Shown piece after piece: positions 16,801-19,578 of a stretch of DNA of 19,578 nt. Origin of the DNA: an uncultured Ruminococcus sp. Lineage in GTDB: Bacteria > Bacillota > Clostridia > Oscillospirales > Acutalibacteraceae. Position 1 is the first letter of the stretch, and every line of letters begins with the position of its first letter. The notes under the pieces are model-generated. The model worked only from the letters and a program-made list of their open reading frames with translations, ran no database searches and was not told the DNA's origin. The stretch is from assembly GCA_902802975.1 (NCBI GenBank), contig CADCOF010000284.1, positions 1 to 19,578 of the forward strand, written 5' to 3'. Both the position numbers and the translations under genes were made by a program.

Positions 16801-17696
16801 AGCTTTCCACAGGTTCACAGACACTTGTCTCCGGTCTTGATAAACTCAATTCGGGTGCGTCATCTTTAACTGTTGGTATGAACGATCTCGACACGGGTGC
16901 CGTTTCCCTTTCAGGCGGAATGGCAAAGCTAAATGGCGGTGCGTCATCGTTGGCAGACGGTATGACAAAGCTTGACGCAGGTTCTGCCGCACTTGTAAGC
17001 GGTTTGACAAAGCTTGATAACGGTGCAGTGCTGCTCAAAGACGGCACAGGCAAACTTGTAAACGGCACATCCGATCTTAACAATGGTGCTGTAACGCTGA
17101 CCAACGGTACAAAAGCACTAGCTGATTCGAGCGTTACATTATCGGACGGTGCAGCTGCACTTGCAAACGGCACAGGCACGCTTGCAGATGGTATCACAGC
17201 AGCAGCGGAAGGCAGCGAAAAACTTCAAAAAGGATTATCCTCACTGGGCGACGGAGTAACAAAGCTTGCAAACGGCGAGTCGCAGCTCAATTACGGTTTA
17301 GGCAAGCTTGAATCCGGCTCAAAGAACCTAAAATCCGGAACCTCTACCCTATACAGTTCTTCTCAAACACTCGACAGCGGCGTACAGTCGCTTAAAACAG
17401 GCAGCACAACGCTTTACAACGGACTTGTATCACTTCAGACAGGTGCCGGCGAGCTTTCAAGCGGTGTGGAAAAATTAGCTGACGGCTCAAAAGAATTAAA
17501 CAGCGGTATGGGCAAATTCAAAAAGGAAGGTATCGACAAAATTCTTTCCGCATACAATAACGACATTGAACCATTATTCGAAAGAGTACAGAAGCTGACA
17601 GAACTTGGACACAGCTACAATAATTTCTCCGGAGCTGCCAATGGAGTGGACTCGGAAGTTAAGTTTATTTATGAAACTGAGGCTATAAAGAAATAA
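13887..17696 (+). CDS. Giant secreted Leu/Gly heptad-repeat protein
   Basis: The 1269-residue product starts MKRLSKITAALLAVMISAG with a likely cleavage after AMA (residue 27), so it should be exported. Residues about 30-285 form a non-repeat, beta-rich head (ETVYVITDAEGNKTK ... LPVDIKISYKLNG ... GKVTIRYDY). Residues about 286-1210 are mostly xxxLxxG heptads arranged in 14-residue doublets, in two blocks split by a non-heptad part (about 703-842). The C-terminus (YNNFSGAANGVDSEVKFIYE) is a non-repeat cap seen in related proteins. The repeats resemble the YhgE/Pip type, but no membrane domain is present. The ATG at 13887 follows GAAGGAG. The gene lies behind the MMPL gene in one operon, suggesting a periplasm-like or wall-space partner of that pump (inference). 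Confidence 0.88.
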   Translation: MKRLSKITAALLAVMISAGSTGMYAMAHKDSAAKKAEEDNHNQPVNEESSSVSTSSDGNIEKSETVYVITDAEGNKTKTIVSDWLKNGNGSATINDISDLSNIENVKLDGGYKADGSDISWSANGGDIYYKGYSDKELPVDIKISYKLNGNSISPEELAGKSGKVTIRYDYINNSKSTVEVNGKKAEMYTPFLMATGVMLDGDKFTNVNVTNGKVLSDGSRTIVIGYALPGLTSSLGLDSSTEINIPEYFEFTADVTDFELENTITAGTSNIFSDLDINCDDKLSELEKKLDELNDATTKLSNGTSELCKGLQTLQSKVPELTAGVDALVSGDQQLDGGISTLAGSTPQLVSGAAALDSGAGELSSGISSAKSGSDTILSGFKAAEAGMKELSDGSSALSAGLKNADSGAAALKNGSAQLANGSKQLSEGADKLYNGAKTLSDGTNTLADSSVELNNGMTSLADGISSAKDGGSTLAAGITSAKDGAGTLAEGAAAANDGMSKLADGITSAKAGAQSIADGISSAKSGADSLSEGAASLKDGGDKIAGGITSAKDGAAALGEGSASAKDGAETLKNGITSAASGAQDIQSGVSSAKSGAQKVANGITSAKGGADSLAAGISSAKDGAETLANGISSAKDGTQSLSNGITSAKSGADNLAKGASAAKAGANSLSDGINKAGDGARSLSNGINQASSGLDTIITETQSGAQKINNMANDINGAADSLDTTVSGNQQVLEGLRAMQSNYEPDSEEYKQFASMIATLETTIAGQEQISTGLKENAQSAENDMSKLTGGLSQLSSAFNGDGTAENPGLKAGAAALAGAFEGSQEQPGLKAGAQSLANGLNDIDTGASNLAQGMGTLESGAKNASNGLAQLDAGARNLVSGMDQLNSGANTLTGGMSDLEVGSSSLVTGLEKLETGAVSLSDGLNKLDNGAESLSGGIAKIDTGIGSLLGGLIKLDTNMPSFTGGIDKLSTGSQTLVSGLDKLNSGASSLTVGMNDLDTGAVSLSGGMAKLNGGASSLADGMTKLDAGSAALVSGLTKLDNGAVLLKDGTGKLVNGTSDLNNGAVTLTNGTKALADSSVTLSDGAAALANGTGTLADGITAAAEGSEKLQKGLSSLGDGVTKLANGESQLNYGLGKLESGSKNLKSGTSTLYSSSQTLDSGVQSLKTGSTTLYNGLVSLQTGAGELSSGVEKLADGSKELNSGMGKFKKEGIDKILSAYNNDIEPLFERVQKLTELGHSYNNFSGAANGVDSEVKFIYETEAIKK
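15279..15992 (+). repeat. 42-bp coding repeats, ITSAKDGA type (17 units)
   Basis: Seventeen head-to-tail units of 14 codons inside the heptad protein gene, with consensus G-I-T/S-S-A-K-D/S-G-A-x-x-L-x-x. Examples are GITSAKDGAGTLAE and GISSAKDGAETLAN. Units differ at synonymous and variable positions, so the array is diverged rather than freshly amplified. Codon-level similarity between units such as those near 15709-15834 is higher than the average. Confidence 0.85.
16413..17504 (+). repeat. 42-bp coding repeats, GLxKLDxGAxSL type (26 units)
   Basis: Twenty-six uninterrupted 14-codon units with consensus G-L/M-x-K-L-D-x-G-A-x-S-L-x-x, such as GLEKLETGAVSLSD and GMAKLNGGASSLAD. The register (Leu five residues, Gly eight residues into the unit) equals that of the first block, but the sequence class differs: Lys-Leu-Asp replaces Ser-Ala-Lys. 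The last units drift (SSVTLSDGAAALAN, GTSTLYSSSQTLDS). Confidence 0.85.
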
Positions 17697-17747
17697 TATT
17701 TTCAATGTGGAATGATATGAAATACGATAGATTATCACAACGACAAA

Positions 17748-17805
17748 CACTTTTTGAGTGCGAAGAATTGTGAGCGAAAGTGAAAAGCTCACAGCGAGCA
17801 TTCAT
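17748..17805. other. Nested hairpin between operon end and terminator
   Basis: TGTGAGC and GCTCACA (17769-17793) form a perfect seven-pair stem with an 11-base loop. Around it GTGCGAAGAAT and ATTCATTGCAC pair at 8 of 11 positions, making a nested stem. It lies just before the terminator at 17817. It could be a 3' RNA stabiliser or part of a dispersed repeat; function unknown. Confidence 0.35.
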
Positions 17806-17816
17806 TGCACATTGCT

Positions 17817-17857
17817 AAAGAATTCCCACGGTGTCAAAACTGTGGGAATTCTTTTCT
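17817..17857 (+). terminator. Strong intrinsic terminator of MMPL operon
   Basis: AAAGAATTCCCAC and GTGGGAATTCTTT make a perfect 13-pair stem around GGTGTCAAAACT, followed by TCTT. It ends the MMPL/heptad operon about 120 bases after the stop codon. Its downstream edge touches the -35 box of the next promoter. Confidence 0.88.
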
Positions 17858-17885
17858 TGACAATCGATAAAACATGCAATAAAAT
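17857..17885 (+). promoter_or_regulatory. Sigma-A promoter of tyrosine recombinase gene
   Basis: TTGACA (17857-17862), 17-base spacer, TAAAAT (17880-17885), immediately after the terminator of the previous operon. It leaves a leader of about 60 bases. Confidence 0.82.
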
Positions 17886-17952
17886 ATTCACAGAGGCGTT
17901 TTTAAGCTCTCATGCCCAAGCGGTCATATTATAATAAGTGTGGGATCAAAAG

Positions 17953-18933
17953 ATGAATTGTTATCAGGAATCACCGCCTATTTTGCGCGATTTTTTAGCT
18001 TACATGAGCAATATCGAGGGAAAATCTCAAAAAACCGTCAATGAATATTTCTGTGATCTTCGTACCTTTTTCAGATTTCTGAAATTGTCACGTTCAATGA
18101 CAACTAAAGAAACAGAATTTAACGACATTCCGATAGATGACGTTGACATAAATTTAATAAAAACCGTCACGTTGAACGACGGTTATAATTTTATGCTGTT
18201 CCTTCAGCAGGACAGAGACAACAAACCTGTTACAAGGCGGCGGAAAGTATCGTCACTCTCGTCATTTTTTAAATATTTGACAAAGAAAAAAATGCTTCTT
18301 GAGTCAAACCCAATTGACGCATTGGAAAGTCCCAAAGTTGGAAAACGTCTGCCCAAATATCTGGAGTTAGACCAATGCTACACGCTGTTAAATTCTGTTG
18401 ACGGTCCTTTTAAGGAACGTGATTACTGTATTTTGGTTCTGTTTCTCAACTGCGGAATGCGTCTGTCTGAGTTATGTGCAATTAATTATAACAGCATTAC
18501 GCCCGAAGGAAAACTTAGAATTATCGGAAAAGGCAACAAAGAGCGAATAGTTTATTTAAACGACGCTTGTATCAATGCTGTCAAAAAATACATGGCGGTT
18601 CGTCCAAACGAAGGGCTTCACGATAAACATGCGCTGTTTATCAGCCGTAATATGAACAGAATGAGTCCAAGTGCTGTTCAGAGGCTTGTACAAAAATATC
18701 TTGCCAAAAGCGGATTGGACGGACAGGGATTTTCGGTTCACAAACTGCGGCACACTGCCGCTACACTGATGTACCAATACGGCGGAGTAGACATTCGCAT
18801 ACTGAAAGAGATTCTGGGACATGAGAATTTAGGCACAACAGAAATATATACGCATTTATCTGATTCACAAATGGAAAAAGCATTAAAATCAAATCCGCTC
18901 GCAAATATAGGAACAAATTCAAACGGCAAATAG
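17953..18933 (+). CDS. Tyrosine recombinase, XerC/XerD-like
   Basis: The 326-residue DNA-cutting and joining enzyme has an N-terminal SAM-like core-binding domain (PPILRDFLAYMSNIEGKSQ, then TVNEYFCDLRTFFRFL) and a C-terminal catalytic domain with the full set: Arg170 in NCGMRLSELC, Lys193 in IGKGNKER, His263 and Arg266 in HKLRHT, His290 in LGHENL and the nucleophile Tyr299 in IYTHLS. The length and the simple two-domain layout fit chromosome-dimer-type Xer proteins better than phage integrases. I prefer the ATG at 17953 over an in-frame GTG at 17938; neither has a strong ribosome binding site. It stands alone between a promoter and a terminator, with no phage, integron or IS neighbours. Whether it is the main Xer of the host or a second copy cannot be told here. 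Confidence 0.9.
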   Translation: MNCYQESPPILRDFLAYMSNIEGKSQKTVNEYFCDLRTFFRFLKLSRSMTTKETEFNDIPIDDVDINLIKTVTLNDGYNFMLFLQQDRDNKPVTRRRKVSSLSSFFKYLTKKKMLLESNPIDALESPKVGKRLPKYLELDQCYTLLNSVDGPFKERDYCILVLFLNCGMRLSELCAINYNSITPEGKLRIIGKGNKERIVYLNDACINAVKKYMAVRPNEGLHDKHALFISRNMNRMSPSAVQRLVQKYLAKSGLDGQGFSVHKLRHTAATLMYQYGGVDIRILKEILGHENLGTTEIYTHLSDSQMEKALKSNPLANIGTNSNGK

Positions 18934-18947
18934 ACCATTTATTTATC

Positions 18948-18975
18948 AAAGCTCGCATTCCTGCGGGCTTTTTTA
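18948..18975 (+). terminator. Intrinsic terminator of recombinase gene
   Basis: AAGCTCGCA-TTCC-TGCGGGCTT, a nine-pair stem with one G-U, followed by TTTTTATT. It lies 15 bases after the stop codon. Confidence 0.9.
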
Positions 18976-19151
18976 TTATGTCGATTATTTTCACCATAAT
19001 TTCAACAACAGCGAGCACTAAATTTAAATGTGCACTATAGCAAAAATCAGCATTATTTCAGTATTTTTCTTAATATATCAATACCCATTCGCTTTCTTGC
19101 AATGCAATTTTTAAAAATTTTTTAAGAAAATTTGAAAAATGTCTATTATTT

Positions 19152-19180
19152 TCACATCTATTGTGATATAATATTGTCAC
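19152..19180 (+). promoter_or_regulatory. Promoter -10 box with flanking palindromes
   Basis: TATAAT at 19167-19172 lies before the small gene at 19209; no good -35 box is seen at 16-18 bases. Palindrome TCACA-TCTAT-TGTGA (19152-19166) touches the -10 box, and GTGA (19163-19166) faces TCAC (19177-19180) across it. A weak -35 plus palindromes suggests an activated or repressed promoter (inference). Upstream DNA from 18976 to 19151 is AT-rich with nothing else seen. Confidence 0.45.
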
Positions 19181-19208
19181 TAATTTAAAGAAAGGGGGGT
19201 GATAATTG

Positions 19209-19439
19209 ATGGTCACTTATGAACTATTTGAAGAAACTTGTCAAAACGACATTGTCGGGAATTATGTTTCATATGGGATTATCTGCTATAAAGACAATAA
19301 TGCTGATCTAATTATACATGACATATTCCTGGATCACAGTGACGCGGCTTGTTTTATTGATGGTCTCAACAAGTACAAACTCGATCCTATTCATCTTAAG
19401 CAGGTAATAGAAGAATATCTTCAATATGGGAATATGTAG
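19209..19439 (+). CDS. Small DUF6514-like protein
   Basis: The 76-residue cytosolic protein starts MVTYELFEETCQ and has the pattern of the small clostridial family DUF6514: YVSYGIICYKDN, then a strand plus helix (HDIFLDHSDAACFIDGLNKY), then the end LDPIHLKQVIEEYL. I recall this PIHL-x-x-VIE-x-(Y/F)L ending from the family but could not search. Function is unknown. The ribosome binding site AAAGGGGGGTGAT is an almost full-length match to the 16S tail, pointing to strong translation; the ATG at 19209 overlaps an in-frame TTG at 19206. No partner gene is visible before the window ends. Confidence 0.7.
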   Translation: MVTYELFEETCQNDIVGNYVSYGIICYKDNNADLIIHDIFLDHSDAACFIDGLNKYKLDPIHLKQVIEEYLQYGNM

Positions 19440-19578
19440 CGGGCGCCCACTCGGGCACAGGCAGTTCGTGGCGGGTCGCACCCGCACAATATCATTAACT
19501 TAAGGTATTAACATGCCTCCGGCGGGCGGGACTCCGTCCCTGCACCCTGCAAGCCTTTTGAAAAAGGCTTGGCGAAAA
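19440..19578. repeat. GC-rich intergenic repeat-like block
   Basis: Immediately after the small gene lie several hairpins: GCGGGT-CGC-ACCCGC (19471-19485), GGGAC-TCC-GTCCC (19528-19540) and CAAGCCTTTT-GA-AAAAGGCTTG (19550-19571). The core CATGCCTCCGGCGG (19512-19525) is identical to the one before thiE at 2950-2963. No coding sequence is seen. It is likely a member of a dispersed repeat family (inference), cut by the window edge. The first hairpins could also end the small gene's transcript, though there is no T-run. Confidence 0.5.

Noticed and set aside
14012..17197. Long open frames antisense to the heptad protein gene
   Set aside because: They arise from the repeated, biased codons of the sense gene, have no ribosome sites or family features and mirror the 42-bp period.
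15279..17504. Regular repeats considered as a CRISPR-like array
   Set aside because: Units are coding, contiguous with no unique spacers, and translate to leucine/glycine heptads.
17766..17776. AATTGTGAGCG resembles half of the E. coli lac operator
   Set aside because: Only the left half matches, the right arm forms a different hairpin, and no LacI-type gene is nearby in this clostridial setting.
17900..17925. GCCCAAGCGGTCA recalls a tRNA D-arm
   Set aside because: No matching acceptor, anticodon or T-arm within 100 bases; it is part of the recombinase gene leader.

Overview
The window looks like chromosome from a low-to-mid GC, Gram-positive anaerobe of the class Clostridia, probably Oscillospiraceae/Ruminococcaceae-like. 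The signs are GGAGG-type ribosome binding sites, clear sigma-A promoters, a clostridial thiamine operon (ThiH rather than ThiO, short ThiF, separate TenI and ThiE), a lipobox lipoprotein, an MMPL plus heptad-repeat protein pair, and a DUF6514-like small protein. This placement is inferred from gene content, not from a marker gene. I saw no rRNA, tRNA, CRISPR array, transposase or phage gene.

Region 1 (about 99-6687, minus strand) is a complete thiazole and pyrimidine branch operon for thiamine: promoter, TPP riboswitch, riboswitch terminator, then thiS-thiF-thiG-thiH-tenI-thiE-thiD-thiC. ThiF/ThiS carry sulfur, ThiH supplies dehydroglycine from tyrosine, ThiG builds the thiazole, TenI aromatises it, ThiC and ThiD make HMP-PP, and ThiE joins the two halves. 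No ThiL, Dxs or ThiI is present, so those functions must lie elsewhere.

Region 2 (6699-8272, minus strand) is a probable two-gene unit: a Ser/Asp-rich lipoprotein followed by a BCP-type peroxiredoxin. Region 3 (8330-9925, minus strand) is a single gene for a NYN/PIN-type nuclease-like protein with an unrecognised N-terminal half and a GC-rich, foldable 5' leader. Region 4 (10062-10878, plus strand) is a metallophosphoesterase gene with its own promoter, a leader of three hairpins (one terminator-like, one covering the ribosome binding site) and a good terminator.

Region 5 (10877-17857) is a divergent export/envelope locus. A TetR regulator on the minus strand faces an MMPL/RND-type transporter and a 1269-residue secreted protein built mostly of Leu/Gly heptads. 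The divergent promoter region holds three TGAC-N5-GTCA palindromes. One overlaps the -35 box of the transporter promoter, so TetR control can be read almost directly from the sequence.

Region 6 (17857-19578) has a stand-alone tyrosine recombinase (XerC/D-like) with promoter and terminator, then a small DUF6514-like gene, then a GC-rich intergenic repeat-like tail. Several gene boundaries (around 6-30, 2281-2312, 2950-2984, 9778-9888 and 19440-19571) carry short GC-rich hairpin elements. Most contain a CATGC core followed or preceded by GC-rich arms, and they stand out against the AT-rich intergenic DNA; they may be a dispersed repeat family.
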